Under the pieces are notes generated by a model that saw only the letters and a program-made list of their open reading frames with translations, had not been told where the DNA came from and did not search any database. Shown here one piece after another: positions 8,934-17,935 of a stretch of 64,000 nt of DNA (position 1 is the stretch's first letter; each line of letters starts with the position of its first letter). The stretch comes from JBQKLI01 sp012798975 (GTDB lineage Bacteria > Bacillota > Clostridia > Tissierellales > Peptoniphilaceae): contig NZ_JBQKLI010000012.1 in NCBI RefSeq assembly GCF_052116305.1, forward strand, positions 1 through 64,000, in the 5' to 3' direction. The position numbers were made by a program, and so were the translations under genes.

Positions 8934-9218
8934 CTATTCAACAATCGCTAATACATCATCTAATTTTACAACAATATATTCTTCATCTTTTATTGTTACT
9001 TCAGTTCCTGCATATTTTGAATAAACAACTTTATCGCCTACTTTTATTACATCTTTTGTATCGTCATCATTTAAAATCTCTTCGCTTACTGCAACAACTT
9101 CAGCTACTTCTGGTTTTTCTTTTGCAGAGTTTGGCAAAACAATACCTGAAGAAGTTTTTGCTTCCTGCTCTTCAATCATTTTAATTACTATTCTTTCACC
9201 GATTGGTTTTAATCCCAT
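8934..9218 (-). CDS. groES: Co-chaperonin GroES (Hsp10)
   Basis: 94 residues, lid of the GroEL chamber. The mobile loop is SSGIVLPNSAKEKP (about 23-36), and the C-terminal IVKLDDVLAI is typical. It is first gene of the groESL operon; CIRCE lies in its leader. Confidence 0.97.
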   Translation of the reverse strand: MGLKPIGERIVIKMIEEQEAKTSSGIVLPNSAKEKPEVAEVVAVSEEILNDDDTKDVIKVGDKVVYSKYAGTEVTIKDEEYIVVKLDDVLAIVE

Positions 9219-9246
9219 AATAAATTCCTCCTTGAGCTAATAGTTC

Positions 9247-9273
9247 TTAGCACTAGTGTGTTGTAAGTGCTAA
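9247..9273 (-). promoter_or_regulatory. CIRCE operator (HrcA site) of groESL
   Basis: Inverted repeat TTAGCACTA - 9 nt - AAGTGCTAA, differing from the consensus (TTAGCACTC-N9-GAGTGCTAA) at the innermost position of the left arm and of the right arm. It lies between the promoter and groES. HrcA is not encoded in the window. Confidence 0.95.
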
Positions 9274-9277
9274 CAGT

Positions 9278-9308
9278 ACTATACTTATAATAATCTATTT
9301 GTCGTCAA
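9278..9308 (-). promoter_or_regulatory. Sigma-A promoter of groESL
   Basis: On the minus strand TTGACG (9303-9308) and TATAGT (9278-9283) with a 19-bp spacer, immediately upstream of CIRCE. Confidence 0.6.
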
Positions 9309-9490
9309 CTTACAAGAGCTGATTTAAATATTATTTTTTTATTTTTGCAACTTTTAGGTGTTTTATCTATTATTTTCTTCGTTTTTCAGTAATATTCTTT
9401 CCTTTTGAAATTTGTAACTTGCTGCTATAAGATTTATGATGGATGTAGTATCCAATACTAGATAATCAAGTTATATAAAGCAGGTGCATT

Positions 9491-9997
9491 ATGAACAGCA
9501 ACTTTAAACCGATCTGTTTTCAGCGATGGGACGAACTGCCGGATTTTGATCTCTATATCGATCAAATGATTCAAATCGTCGTCGACCAGCTGGAAGATTT
9601 TTCTCTTTTTTATGAAGACACTATTCTTTCAAAATCTATGGTCAATAATTATGTAAAAAAGAAAATCATGCCGAAACCAGAACGCAAGAAATACAACAAG
9701 AGCCATCTAAGCCAGCTTATGGTTATCACAATCTTAAAGCCTGTCCTTACCATGTCCGAAATACAAACAGCCATAAACGTCGCCTTAAAGAGCAACCCCA
9801 ACGACAAAGCCTACGACCTGTTCTGCTTGTCTTTGGAAACTACTTATGAATGGATGTGGCATCTTTATCATGGCGAACAAAGACAGATCAACCTCTGCGA
9901 ACAAGGTCCATTTGAACTGGCGGGACTTTCTTTATGGGGAAAATACTTCACAAAACAAACGATACTAGAACAAAGGAAGGACTTTATAAATGAATAG
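9491..9997 (+). CDS. DUF1836 family protein
   Basis: 168 residues. The family signature is clear: DLYIDQMIQ (about 21-29), then KSMVNNYVKKKIMPKPERKKYNKSHLSQLMVI, then a helical C-terminus. The N-terminal part resembles a MerR-like winged helix, so a DNA-binding role is possible, but none is established. AGGTG lies upstream of the ATG. Its last 8 bp overlap the hemolysin III-like gene, so the two are translationally coupled. Confidence 0.85.
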   Translation: MNSNFKPICFQRWDELPDFDLYIDQMIQIVVDQLEDFSLFYEDTILSKSMVNNYVKKKIMPKPERKKYNKSHLSQLMVITILKPVLTMSEIQTAINVALKSNPNDKAYDLFCLSLETTYEWMWHLYHGEQRQINLCEQGPFELAGLSLWGKYFTKQTILEQRKDFINE

Positions 9998-10628
9998 TAG
10001 AGAATTAAAATATGAACGATGGAATTTTTATACCCATTTAACTGGAGTTGTTTTAGGAATTATCTTTGCCGTCCTACTGATTTTTCCAGCAGTACAAGAA
10101 GGCAATATGACAAAAATAGTCTCCTTCAGCATCTATAGTTTCTGTTTTATCCTGCTTTTTCTCTCCAGCAGCATTTATCACATCACATCCAACCGAGATC
10201 TAAAACGTATCTTGCGGATATTCGATCATGTTTCTATCTATTTCTTTATCGCCGGATCTTATACCGCGGTGCTCATGAATGTACTAGAGGGCTGGCTGAG
10301 AGTTTTGATGATGACTATTGTTTGGGCTTGTGTTGTTATTGGAACCAGCTATAAAATATTCACTTATAATAATTATGATAAATACAAGGGGCTTTCGACG
10401 TTCCTTTATATTATCATGGGCTGGCTGGCGATCTTCGTTATAAAACCTATTCTAGCCAATGCATCCGTTAATTTTCTTCTATGGATTGTAGCCGGCGGTA
10501 TTCTTTATACAGCAGGGACCTACTTTTATAAAAGCGAACGATTTTATTATAATCATGTCATCTGGCATTTTTTTGTACTCATTGCAGCTATATGCCATTT
10601 TATAGGTATTTATCTTTATCTAGCATAA
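9990..10628 (+). CDS. Hemolysin III family (PAQR/TrhA) membrane protein
   Basis: 212 residues and seven predicted membrane helices. Family motifs are present: SSSIYHI (Ser/His of the putative zinc site), DHVSIYFFIAGSYT, and NHVIWHFFVLIAAICHF with the paired histidines. Members are distant homologues of adiponectin receptors; bacterial ones have been linked to membrane lipid homeostasis. The name hemolysin is historical and does not predict lysis. The gene overlaps the DUF1836 gene. Confidence 0.9.
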   Translation: MNSRELKYERWNFYTHLTGVVLGIIFAVLLIFPAVQEGNMTKIVSFSIYSFCFILLFLSSSIYHITSNRDLKRILRIFDHVSIYFFIAGSYTAVLMNVLEGWLRVLMMTIVWACVVIGTSYKIFTYNNYDKYKGLSTFLYIIMGWLAIFVIKPILANASVNFLLWIVAGGILYTAGTYFYKSERFYYNHVIWHFFVLIAAICHFIGIYLYLA

Positions 10629-10657
10629 GAAACCTTAACGAGGTTTCTTTTCTTTTT
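10628..10657. terminator. Terminator between convergent genes
   Basis: AGAAACCT with inverse (10628-10635, 10641-10648), 5-nt loop, followed by TTTCTTTTTTT on the plus strand. The stop codon of the minus-strand glycosylase gene sits inside the hairpin. Confidence 0.8.
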
Positions 10658-11516
10658 TTCCGATGCCTTTCGCTCTGCCGTAATAGAATAGATACTGCTG
10701 GGCGTAACCTGCCTCTTTGCCGAATAATTCTACAGATTTTTGATGAATCTCCTTTTTGCTCCCTTTTTCTCCGAAAATATATTCCTCCATTACCCGATGA
10801 CTCCACACATCTACTGGAAACACCTCCATTCTCTGGTAGGCAAAAAGAAGAATACAATCCGCAACCTTCGGCCCTACTCCAGGAAGATCCAGCAGCTCTT
10901 TTCTTAAATCCTCTGTGGAAAGACTCCCTGCTTTTGCCAAATCAAACTCTCCGGAAAGGATTCTTTTTCCAGTTTCTATTAAGGCTTTATCTCGATAGCC
11001 TACCTTTATAATATTTCGCAGTTCTTCTTGCGAGGCCTTTGAAAACTCTCCCGGATTCGGAAAGGAGTAAAGGGCTCTTCCATTATATTCGCCGATTTCC
11101 TTTCCGTATATTCTCGACAAATCTTTTACTGCCTTCGTAATTCTAGGAATATGATTATTCGCAGAAATAATAAAGGTTATGATCGTTTCAAAGGGGTCTT
11201 GTTTCAATATCCTTATGCCTTTGCCGTATTCCGTAGCTTCCTTCATAAGAGGAATAGTATCGATTCTTTCAATAATCCCTTTGTAATCTGTTTGCAGATC
11301 AAAATAGGAGAACCACTCTTCTTTTCGGTCCTTCTCGGAAAAAATCCAAGATATATTTTTTCCCTCTTTTTTGACATTTGCCCACTGATCCTTATGCACT
11401 GTAGTAAAAGATCCGTCTTCTTCCATATCCCAGTGAAATGCCTGTCCGCAACTTAATACCTGCAGCGGATCGAAATTTTCGATCCAATATTTATTTTTGC
11501 TAATTTTCTTTTCCAT
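10635..11516 (-). CDS. 8-oxoguanine DNA glycosylase/AP lyase, OGG1 type
   Basis: 293 residues. An OGG N-terminal domain (residues 10-110, PLQVLSCGQAFHW) is followed by a HhH-GPD glycosylase domain. The helix-hairpin-helix LLDLPGVGPKVADC contains the catalytic Lys at about 217, and PVDVWSH contains the catalytic Asp at about 236. The enzyme excises 8-oxoguanine from DNA and cleaves the strand. OGG1-type glycosylases occur in many clostridia alongside or in place of MutM. The gene is monocistronic. Confidence 0.92.
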   Translation of the reverse strand: MEKKISKNKYWIENFDPLQVLSCGQAFHWDMEEDGSFTTVHKDQWANVKKEGKNISWIFSEKDRKEEWFSYFDLQTDYKGIIERIDTIPLMKEATEYGKGIRILKQDPFETIITFIISANNHIPRITKAVKDLSRIYGKEIGEYNGRALYSFPNPGEFSKASQEELRNIIKVGYRDKALIETGKRILSGEFDLAKAGSLSTEDLRKELLDLPGVGPKVADCILLFAYQRMEVFPVDVWSHRVMEEYIFGEKGSKKEIHQKSVELFGKEAGYAQQYLFYYGRAKGIGKKEKKPR

Positions 11517-11530
11517 ATTTTTCCTTTATT

Positions 11531-11561
11531 TAAAAAGAAGGAACTGTTATTGAACAGTTCC
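11531..11561 (-). terminator. Terminator of gdh
   Basis: GGAACTGTT with inverse (11540-11548, 11553-11561) followed on the minus strand by TTCTTTTTAAAT. Confidence 0.85.
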
Positions 11562-11579
11562 CTCGCTTAAAATTTTAGA

Positions 11580-12848
11580 TTATTGTACCCATCCTCTGAC
11601 TTTCATCGTTTTGTAAACTCTTTCTACAGAGTACATATAACTTGCGTCGCGCATTGGCACATTATGTTTTTCTTTCATATCCCAGATAGCATTGAAAGCT
11701 TTTACCATAGTTTCGTCTTCTTTTTGTTCTACTTCTTTTTCATTCCAGTAGTATCCGTATATATTTTGTACCCACTCAAAGTAAGATACTGTTACTCCGC
11801 CTGAGTTCGCAAAAATATCAGGTACAATTGTAACACCTTTATTGTTTAGCACTTCATCCGCTTCAATTGTTACAGGACCGTTTGCTCCTTCGATAACAAC
11901 TTTCGCCTTAAGTGTCTCAGCAACATCTTTAGTGATGGCATTTTCTAACGCTGCCGGTACGATAACATCTACCTCTAAAGCCCAAAACTCTTCTGGAGAA
12001 ATTGCTTCTGCTTTCGGATAGCCGTATAAACCATTATTTTCTTCATTGTATTTTGCAAGATCTTCATAATCAAGGCCTTCTTTGTTATAAATCACATAAT
12101 TGCCTTGTTGTTTAGACCACTCTGCTACAGCGATTACTTTTCCGCCCATTCTTTGAAGGTTCTTCACTGAAAAACTTCCTACATTTCCGAAACCTTGTAC
12201 TGCAAATGTAGTTTTATTCATGTCCATATCTAATTTATTAAGAGTCTCTCTCGCTGCCACAGCTACACCATATCCTGTGGCTTCGTTTCTTCCCTCAGAA
12301 CCCCAGAAATAAAGCGGCTTTCCTGTGAATACACCGATAGTCTGCTCTCCTGTCAATTTACAATACTCGTCGATCATCCAGGACATAATTTCGCCGTTCG
12401 TATTAACGTCCGGTGCAGGAATATCGATTTTTTCGCCTAAATAGCGGTATAGACCATCCACAAAACCTCTTGACAATCTTTCCAATTCTCTTTCTGAAAG
12501 CTCTTCCGGATCTACGATAATTCCGCCTTTCCCGCCTCCATAAGGAAGTCCCGCTACAGAACATTTAAATGTCATCCAAATCGATAAAGCTTTTACTTCA
12601 TCTCTTGTAACAGCCGGGTGAAAACGCAATCCGCCTTTAGTCGGTCCCATTGCATTATTATGAGCTGAACGAAAACCTTTAAACACTCTCGTTGTGCCGT
12701 CATCCATCTTCACAGGGATAGACAATTCGATCACTCTTTGAGGTTCTTTTAAAATCTCATATACATACGATTCTAAGCCCAATTTATCACAGGCTTTTTT
12801 AACTTGTGCTTGCGCACTTTCCAACGGATTTAATGTTTCTTTACTCAC
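11580..12848 (-). CDS. gdhA: NAD-type glutamate dehydrogenase
   Basis: Interconverts glutamate and 2-oxoglutarate plus ammonia. The 422-residue length matches clostridial hexameric NAD-linked enzymes used for glutamate fermentation. The substrate site shows GPTKGGLRFHP and PYGGGKGGI (catalytic Lys), DVNTNGEIMSWMIDEY, and the nucleotide fold VQGFGNVGS. The start is a GTG at 12848 with AAAGGAGGT 8 nt upstream, giving VSKETLNPLESAQ; an ATG 33 bp upstream would include the ribosome binding site in the protein and is rejected. Single gene with its own terminator. Confidence 0.95.
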   Translation of the reverse strand: MSKETLNPLESAQAQVKKACDKLGLESYVYEILKEPQRVIELSIPVKMDDGTTRVFKGFRSAHNNAMGPTKGGLRFHPAVTRDEVKALSIWMTFKCSVAGLPYGGGKGGIIVDPEELSERELERLSRGFVDGLYRYLGEKIDIPAPDVNTNGEIMSWMIDEYCKLTGEQTIGVFTGKPLYFWGSEGRNEATGYGVAVAARETLNKLDMDMNKTTFAVQGFGNVGSFSVKNLQRMGGKVIAVAEWSKQQGNYVIYNKEGLDYEDLAKYNEENNGLYGYPKAEAISPEEFWALEVDVIVPAALENAITKDVAETLKAKVVIEGANGPVTIEADEVLNNKGVTIVPDIFANSGGVTVSYFEWVQNIYGYYWNEKEVEQKEDETMVKAFNAIWDMKEKHNVPMRDASYMYSVERVYKTMKVRGWVQ

Positions 12849-12986
12849 GAATGGTACCTCCTTTAAAAAATTACAGTTCATTTTACCATCTCATTTATAA
12901 TAATACAAGTATTTTTTTAAATATCTATCTTAGTATATCATCTATTTTACGTAATGAAAAATATTGATAGAAAACTTTATAAGTCA

Positions 12987-14378
12987 TTAAAATTCCTGTG
13001 CTTTTTCCAAGAAGTCTCTTAGATCTTCAATTTTCACTCGTTTTTGTTCCATAGTATCCCGATCGCGGATTGTAACAGTATCGTCTTCTAAAGTATCAAA
13101 ATCAATTGTGATGCAGTAAGGTGTTCCTGCCTCGTCTTGTCTTCGGTATCTTTTTCCGATAGACCCTGATACATCTGTATCAATATTGAAATATTTTGAT
13201 AATTCCCCATAAACCTCATCGCTTTTTTCCGATAATTTCTTCGTTAGAGGAAGAATCGCCGCTTTATAAGGAGCAAGAGCCGGATGAAGATGAAGAACTG
13301 TTCTTTCCGTTCCATCTTCCAGTGTTTCTTCTTCATAGGCATCCGCCAAGAACAACAAGAACATTCTGTCTACCCCTACTGACGGCTCTATACAGTATGG
13401 TACATATTTCTCGTTTGTGATCGGATCCTGATAAGACAAGTCTTTGCCTGAGAATTCCATATGCTGTTTTAAATCGTAATCAGTACGGTCGGCGATTCCC
13501 CACAACTCGCCCCATCCAGAAGGATATAAGTACTCGATATCCGTAGTCGCCTTGCTGTAGAAAGAAAGCTCTTCCTCACCGTGATCTCTGTATCGTAAAT
13601 GATCTTCATTTGCTCCTAGAGATGTAAGGAAGCTATAGCATTTCTCTCTCCAGTACTCGAACCATTCAAGATCTTCTCCAGGTTTGCAGAAGAATTCTAA
13701 TTCCATTTGTTCGAATTCTCTTGTTCTGAAAATAAAGTTTCCAGGAGTAATTTCATTTCTAAAAGATTTACCGATTTGTCCGATTCCAAAAGGAACTTTT
13801 TTACGGGAAGTTCTTTGGACATTTTTAAAGTTCACAAAAATTCCTTGTGCCGTTTCCGGTCTCAAGTAAATTTCGTCTGTTGATTCTTCTGTAACGCCTT
13901 GGAATGTTTTAAACATCAGATTAAATTTACGAATATCCGTAAAATTATGAGCACCGCATTCTGGACAGTTGATTCCTTCTTCGTCGATCATCTGAACAAG
14001 TTCTTCCCCTGTTTTTCCGTCTAGTCCTGTTACATCTTCTCCTTTATTCTGATAATGTTCTTCGATAATCTTGTCTGCACGAAATCTCGATTTACATTCT
14101 TTACAGTCGATTAAGGGATCTGAGAAACCGCCTAAATGGCCTGAAGCTTCCCAAACAGAAGGATTCATCAAAATCGCAGAATCAAGTCCCACATTATAAA
14201 CAGACTCTTGGATAAATTTTTTCCACCATGCTTTTTTTACATTGTTTTTAAGTTCCACTCCAAGAGGACCATAATCCCATGTATTGGAAAGACCTCCGTA
14301 TAATTCTGAACCCGGAAATACATATCCTCTCATTTTTGCTAAACTGACAATTTTCTCCATCATAACTTCTTTCGTCAT
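12987..14378 (-). CDS. glyS: Glycyl-tRNA synthetase, alpha2 single-chain type
   Basis: Charges tRNA-Gly. This is the 463-residue class II homodimeric form, not the GlyQ/GlyS heterotetramer. Motif 1 region GYVFPGSELYGGLSNTWDYGPLGVELKNN, motif 2 FRNEITPGNFIFRTREFEQMELEFF, motif 3 GVDRMFLLFLADAY, and a C-terminal anticodon-binding domain from about 355. A CKEC ... CPEC insertion (about residues 96-157) is a zinc-ribbon-like insert seen in this type. The ATG at 14378 follows AAGGAGG. Expression is governed by the T-box leader upstream. Confidence 0.96.
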   Translation of the reverse strand: MTKEVMMEKIVSLAKMRGYVFPGSELYGGLSNTWDYGPLGVELKNNVKKAWWKKFIQESVYNVGLDSAILMNPSVWEASGHLGGFSDPLIDCKECKSRFRADKIIEEHYQNKGEDVTGLDGKTGEELVQMIDEEGINCPECGAHNFTDIRKFNLMFKTFQGVTEESTDEIYLRPETAQGIFVNFKNVQRTSRKKVPFGIGQIGKSFRNEITPGNFIFRTREFEQMELEFFCKPGEDLEWFEYWREKCYSFLTSLGANEDHLRYRDHGEEELSFYSKATTDIEYLYPSGWGELWGIADRTDYDLKQHMEFSGKDLSYQDPITNEKYVPYCIEPSVGVDRMFLLFLADAYEEETLEDGTERTVLHLHPALAPYKAAILPLTKKLSEKSDEVYGELSKYFNIDTDVSGSIGKRYRRQDEAGTPYCITIDFDTLEDDTVTIRDRDTMEQKRVKIEDLRDFLEKAQEF

Positions 14379-14395
14379 AGTATCCTCCTTAAAAT

Positions 14396-14611
14396 TCAAA
14401 AAAACCGCGTATACTTTTCTCTGGCTAATGCCAGGGACGAAAAGTTTTCCGCGGTTCCACCCTGTTTATGACCTTTATGATCATCACTTATTTTTAATCG
14501 CTCCAGAAGTCCCCTCTACCTCCTCCGTTCCGCTTTCACCATACGCAGACTCTCTACACTTCGGAATAGTAGATTTTTTCCTTCATCGCTTTATTTTCAA
14601 CTATAGTACTA
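14396..14611 (-). promoter_or_regulatory. T-box riboswitch (glycine) upstream of glyS
   Basis: The leader has the hallmark T-box sequence AGGGTGGAACCGCGG (14449-14463 on the minus strand), a distal stem I AGAGAGTCTG ... GGTGAAAGC segment, and the CTGGAGCGA element. The T-box can pair within an antiterminator or release the downstream strand for a GC-rich terminator (CCGCG at 14405-14409 with 14450-14454) ending in a run of eight T. Uncharged tRNA-Gly would favour read-through. A specifier glycine codon should lie in the GAGGGGAC stretch; GGG or GGA is present but the exact codon was not fixed by folding. Confidence 0.93.
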
Positions 14612-14640
14612 ATCATAATATAGCCGAATTTTTAAATCAA
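14612..14640 (-). promoter_or_regulatory. Promoter of the glyS T-box transcript
   Basis: TTGATT (14635-14640) and TATGAT (14612-14617) on the minus strand, spacer exactly 17 bp. It begins right at the stop of hisIE. Confidence 0.75.
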
Positions 14641-14643
14641 GTT

Positions 14644-15249
14644 TTATTTATAACGGTTCTCGATTTCTATCATTAAATCATCCAAGGTGATCCCCTGATT
14701 GACTAAAAGAACATTTAAATGATATAAAAGATCGCTGGCTTCATAGACTACTTCTTCTTTCGAATTATTTTTTGCTCCGATTACCGTTTCTGTAGACTCT
14801 TCTCCGATTTTTTTACATATTTTGTCTATCCCTTCTCGGAATAGATAATTCGTATAAGAACCTTCTACAGGATTATTTTTTCGCTCTACAATTTTATCAA
14901 ACTCTTCAAAAAGCATCATACGATTTGGAACATCTTTGAATTTCTTCACAGAATTATAGAAACAGCTGACTTCTCCTGTATGGCAGGCAGGACCTTCCGG
15001 TATGACTGTCACAAGGACAGTATCACTATCGCAGTCTAAAGATATTTCAACAACTTCCTGTGTGTTTTCAGAGGTCTCTCCTTTATGCCACAACTCTTTT
15101 CTAGAGCGGCTGTAGAACCAAGTTTGACCCGTTTCTACCGTTTTATTAAAAGATTCTTCGTTCATATAAGCCATCATAAGAACTTCTTTCGTAACCGCAT
15201 CTTGTACAATTGCAGGAACAAGTCCTTGTTCATTCCATTTTATTTCCAT
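14644..15249 (-). CDS. hisIE: Phosphoribosyl-AMP cyclohydrolase / phosphoribosyl-ATP pyrophosphatase
   Basis: Bifunctional enzyme for the second and third steps of histidine synthesis. The N-terminal HisI domain (1-105) has WFYSRSRKELWHKGETS, LDCDSD and PACHTGEVSCFY with its zinc ligands; the C-terminal HisE domain (110-201) has YTNLFREG-like and IGEESTETVIGAKN. Last gene of the his operon, 9 bp after hisF. Confidence 0.96.
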   Translation of the reverse strand: MEIKWNEQGLVPAIVQDAVTKEVLMMAYMNEESFNKTVETGQTWFYSRSRKELWHKGETSENTQEVVEISLDCDSDTVLVTVIPEGPACHTGEVSCFYNSVKKFKDVPNRMMLFEEFDKIVERKNNPVEGSYTNYLFREGIDKICKKIGEESTETVIGAKNNSKEEVVYEASDLLYHLNVLLVNQGITLDDLMIEIENRYK

Positions 15250-15258
15250 CTCTACCTC

Positions 15259-16011
15259 CTAGAGTCTGATCTCTATCCCTTCATCTTTTAAATATTGTTT
15301 TAAGTCTGGAATTTTAATTTCATCATAATGAAAAACAGATGCAGCAAGGGCTGCGTCAGAACCCGCTTCCAAAACCTCTTTGAAGTGAACCATCTCTCCA
15401 GCTCCTCCAGAAGCGATAACCGGAATCGTAAGCTCCTCAGAAAGTCTTCTGTTTAATTCAATATCGTATCCGCCCTTAACACCGTCTTCGTCGATAGAGT
15501 TGATACAGATTTCTCCAGCCCCTAATTCTTGGCCTTTCTTTGCCCATTCAACAGCGTCTAGTCCTGTATTTTCTCTTCCGCCCTTTACATAAACATCCCA
15601 AGAATCTCCATTTTTCTTAGCATCAATGGAAAGCATAACACATTGATTGCCGAAAACTTCCGCTGCTTCCTTGATTAGATCCGGATTTCCTACCGCTTGA
15701 GAGTTTACGGAAACTTTATCTGCACCGGCACGAAGAACCTTTTTAAAATCTTCCACAGTTCGGATTCCTCCTCCGACTGTAAAAGGAATATTAACCTCTT
15801 CCGCCACCTTTTTAACTACATCTATAAAAATATCACGGTCTTCATGACTTGCTGTGATATCGTAAAAAACCAGCTCGTCTGCACCCTCGTCACAGTATTT
15901 TTTAGCCAATTTTACAGGATCGTCAACATCTTGGATCCCTTCGAATTTTCTTCCTTTAACAACTCTGCCATTTCTTACATCTAGACAAGGTATTATTCTT
16001 TTAGCCAACAT
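15259..16011 (-). CDS. hisF: Imidazole glycerol phosphate synthase, cyclase subunit
   Basis: 250-residue TIM barrel that uses ammonia from HisH to make IGP and AICAR. RIIPCLDVRNGRVVKG start with catalytic Asp, and the second Asp in SIDAKK. The frame is open upstream to 16089, inside hisA, but the ATG at 16011 has AAGGGGATG at 5-7 nt and matches the family length, so the gene begins 10 bp after hisA and does not overlap it. Confidence 0.96.
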   Translation of the reverse strand: MLAKRIIPCLDVRNGRVVKGRKFEGIQDVDDPVKLAKKYCDEGADELVFYDITASHEDRDIFIDVVKKVAEEVNIPFTVGGGIRTVEDFKKVLRAGADKVSVNSQAVGNPDLIKEAAEVFGNQCVMLSIDAKKNGDSWDVYVKGGRENTGLDAVEWAKKGQELGAGEICINSIDEDGVKGGYDIELNRRLSEELTIPVIASGGAGEMVHFKEVLEAGSDAALAASVFHYDEIKIPDLKQYLKDEGIEIRL

Positions 16012-16021
16012 GCTCATCCCC

Positions 16022-16729
16022 TTAAAATTGTTTAATCTCTTCCATTTTGATTTTCCCTTCGTATAACGCCTTTCCGGTAATCGCACCATATAAACCGGCT
16101 TTTTCTAAGGCAATAAAATCAGCCATAGAACTTACGCCTCCAGCAGCTATAATATTATCGCCGATTTTTTCCTGGAGGTTGCGAAGCACCTCTACATTCG
16201 GTCCGGATAGCATGCCGTCTTTTGAAATATCTGTATGAATGATCGTCTTCACACCCATCTCTTTTAATTCACGGCAGAAGTCGTATACATTAAGTTCTGT
16301 TTCCTCAACCCAGCCTTTCACAGCCACTTTCTCTTCTTTACAGTCTACAGAAACAGCAATTTTTTGGCCATGTTTTTCTACAAGTTTTTTGATCTTTTCC
16401 GGTTCTTTTACTGCCATCGTACCGATAATAACCCTGTCTATTCCAGCATCGATATACTTTTCCCCAATCTCAACTGTACGTATGCCGCCGCCTACTTCTA
16501 CAGGAATATCTACCGCTTCCCTCATTTTTTTTATAATATCGAAGTTAACATCGCTGTCTCCAAATGCTCCGTCCAAATCGATAATATGAAGATATTTCGC
16601 ACCTTGATCCGCCCACATTTTTGCAACTTCTACAGGATCATCAAAATATTTCGTTTCTTCCTCTTCCTTGCCCTGAGATAATCTTACACAATGTCCGCCT
16701 TTAATATCTATAGCTGGTAATATAATCAT
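16022..16729 (-). CDS. hisA: ProFAR isomerase
   Basis: 235-residue TIM barrel, opens the ribose ring of ProFAR (fourth step). MIILPAIDIKGGHCVRL carries the general-base Asp; the second Asp is in HTDISKDGML. Paralogue of HisF. Two bp after hisH. Confidence 0.96.
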   Translation of the reverse strand: MIILPAIDIKGGHCVRLSQGKEEEETKYFDDPVEVAKMWADQGAKYLHIIDLDGAFGDSDVNFDIIKKMREAVDIPVEVGGGIRTVEIGEKYIDAGIDRVIIGTMAVKEPEKIKKLVEKHGQKIAVSVDCKEEKVAVKGWVEETELNVYDFCRELKEMGVKTIIHTDISKDGMLSGPNVEVLRNLQEKIGDNIIAAGGVSSMADFIALEKAGLYGAITGKALYEGKIKMEEIKQF

Positions 16730-16730
16730 C

Positions 16731-17339
16731 TTATTCTCCTTTAATCATCTTTTTCATATTTTGAAGAATCATCATTCCCGTTTCTCCGCTTTTTTCCGGA
16801 TGGAACTGCATACCGTATACATTGTCTTTACCCGTTATCGCCGGCACAACCCCGTCATATTCTGTACTTGCTATTATGTTCTTATTGTATTTCGGATCTA
16901 ATAAGAACGAGTGGACAAAATATACATATCTTCCATCGATTCCTTTTACCAAAGGCGACTCTTTGTGGATTTTCAAAGTATTCCATCCCATGTGTGGAAT
17001 CTTTAAATTTGTTTCAAAGGGAACAACTTCTCCCTCCATCAGGGATAGACAGTCGTATTCTCCCCCTTCGTAGCTTTTTTCAAACAAAAGCTGCATCCCC
17101 AAACAAATGCCGAAAAACAATTTCCCCTCTTTCACGTTTTTCCGGATTTCTTCTACCAAGGCAAAACGATGGAGATTTTCCATAGCATCTCGGCAGGCTC
17201 CTACTCCAGGAAGAATAATCGCCTCCGCATTCCGTAATTTTTTAGGATCTCTTGTTATAACAGAGTCCAAGCCTACCCGCTCTAAACCCCTTTGAACATT
17301 AAATAGATTTCCTACTTCATAATCTATAATACCTATCAT
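16731..17339 (-). CDS. hisH: Imidazole glycerol phosphate synthase, glutaminase subunit
   Basis: 202-residue class I amidotransferase supplying ammonia to HisF. Nucleophile Cys at about 79 in FFGICLGMQLLFE, His-x-Glu in MQFHPEKSGE. Starts MIGIIDYEVGN with AGGAG upstream, 8 bp after hisB. Confidence 0.96.
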   Translation of the reverse strand: MIGIIDYEVGNLFNVQRGLERVGLDSVITRDPKKLRNAEAIILPGVGACRDAMENLHRFALVEEIRKNVKEGKLFFGICLGMQLLFEKSYEGGEYDCLSLMEGEVVPFETNLKIPHMGWNTLKIHKESPLVKGIDGRYVYFVHSFLLDPKYNKNIIASTEYDGVVPAITGKDNVYGMQFHPEKSGETGMMILQNMKKMIKGE

Positions 17340-17347
17340 TTTATCTC

Positions 17348-17935
17348 CTATAATACACCTTTTGTAGAAGGGACTTCATCATTGTTTTCATCTACTTTTA
17401 CCGCTTCTTTTAACGCTCTGCCTAATGCTTTAAAAATCGATTCTGCAATGTGGTGGTCATTCATACCATAAAGCACATTAACATGCAGATTCATCTTCCC
17501 GTTGATTGCAAAAGCATATAAGAATTCCCGAAGCATCTCTGTTTCAAAATCTCCCAGTTTTTCTCTCTTAAGCTCAAAGTTTCCAACATAATAACCTCTT
17601 CCGCTCAAATCAATATTGACCTGCGTCAAGGTTTCATCCATTGGACAAGTAAAGGCTCCGTATCTTTCGATACCTTTCTTGTCTCCTAAAGCTTCTAGAA
17701 GACACAACCCCAGACAAATTCCTAAGTCTTCTACAAGATGATGGGTGTCCACTTCCAAGTCACCTTTTCCATCGCATTCGATAGTCGTTCCGGAATGCTT
17801 TGCAAAAAGAGTCATCATATGATCTAGAAATCCGATTCCTGTCGTTCCGATAAAACCTTTTTTATCCTCTAAATACCATTTCAATTCTATGGATGTCTCA
17901 TTTGTCTTTCTACCGATACTGCCAACTCTAGTCAT
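17348..17935 (-). CDS. hisB: Imidazoleglycerol-phosphate dehydratase
   Basis: 195 residues, monofunctional, without the phosphatase domain found in enterobacteria. Manganese-binding histidines are in FLDHMMTLFAKH, DTHHLVEDLG and MNDHHIAES. The 5' end overlaps hisC by 8 bp. No histidinol phosphatase gene is in the operon, so that step must be encoded elsewhere. Confidence 0.96.
   Translation of the reverse strand: MTRVGSIGRKTNETSIELKWYLEDKKGFIGTTGIGFLDHMMTLFAKHSGTTIECDGKGDLEVDTHHLVEDLGICLGLCLLEALGDKKGIERYGAFTCPMDETLTQVNIDLSGRGYYVGNFELKREKLGDFETEMLREFLYAFAINGKMNLHVNVLYGMNDHHIAESIFKALGRALKEAVKVDENNDEVPSTKGVL

Noticed and set aside
10592..11011. Plus-strand ORF over the glycosylase gene
   Set aside because: Shadow frame of the well-supported OGG1-type gene.
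12848..12881. Upstream ATG for glutamate dehydrogenase
   Set aside because: It would translate the AAAGGAGGT ribosome site; the GTG at 12848 is correctly spaced and gives the usual family N-terminus.
15259..16089. Long hisF frame overlapping hisA
   Set aside because: The first 26 residues are not part of the TIM barrel; the ATG at 16011 has a ribosome site and the family start.
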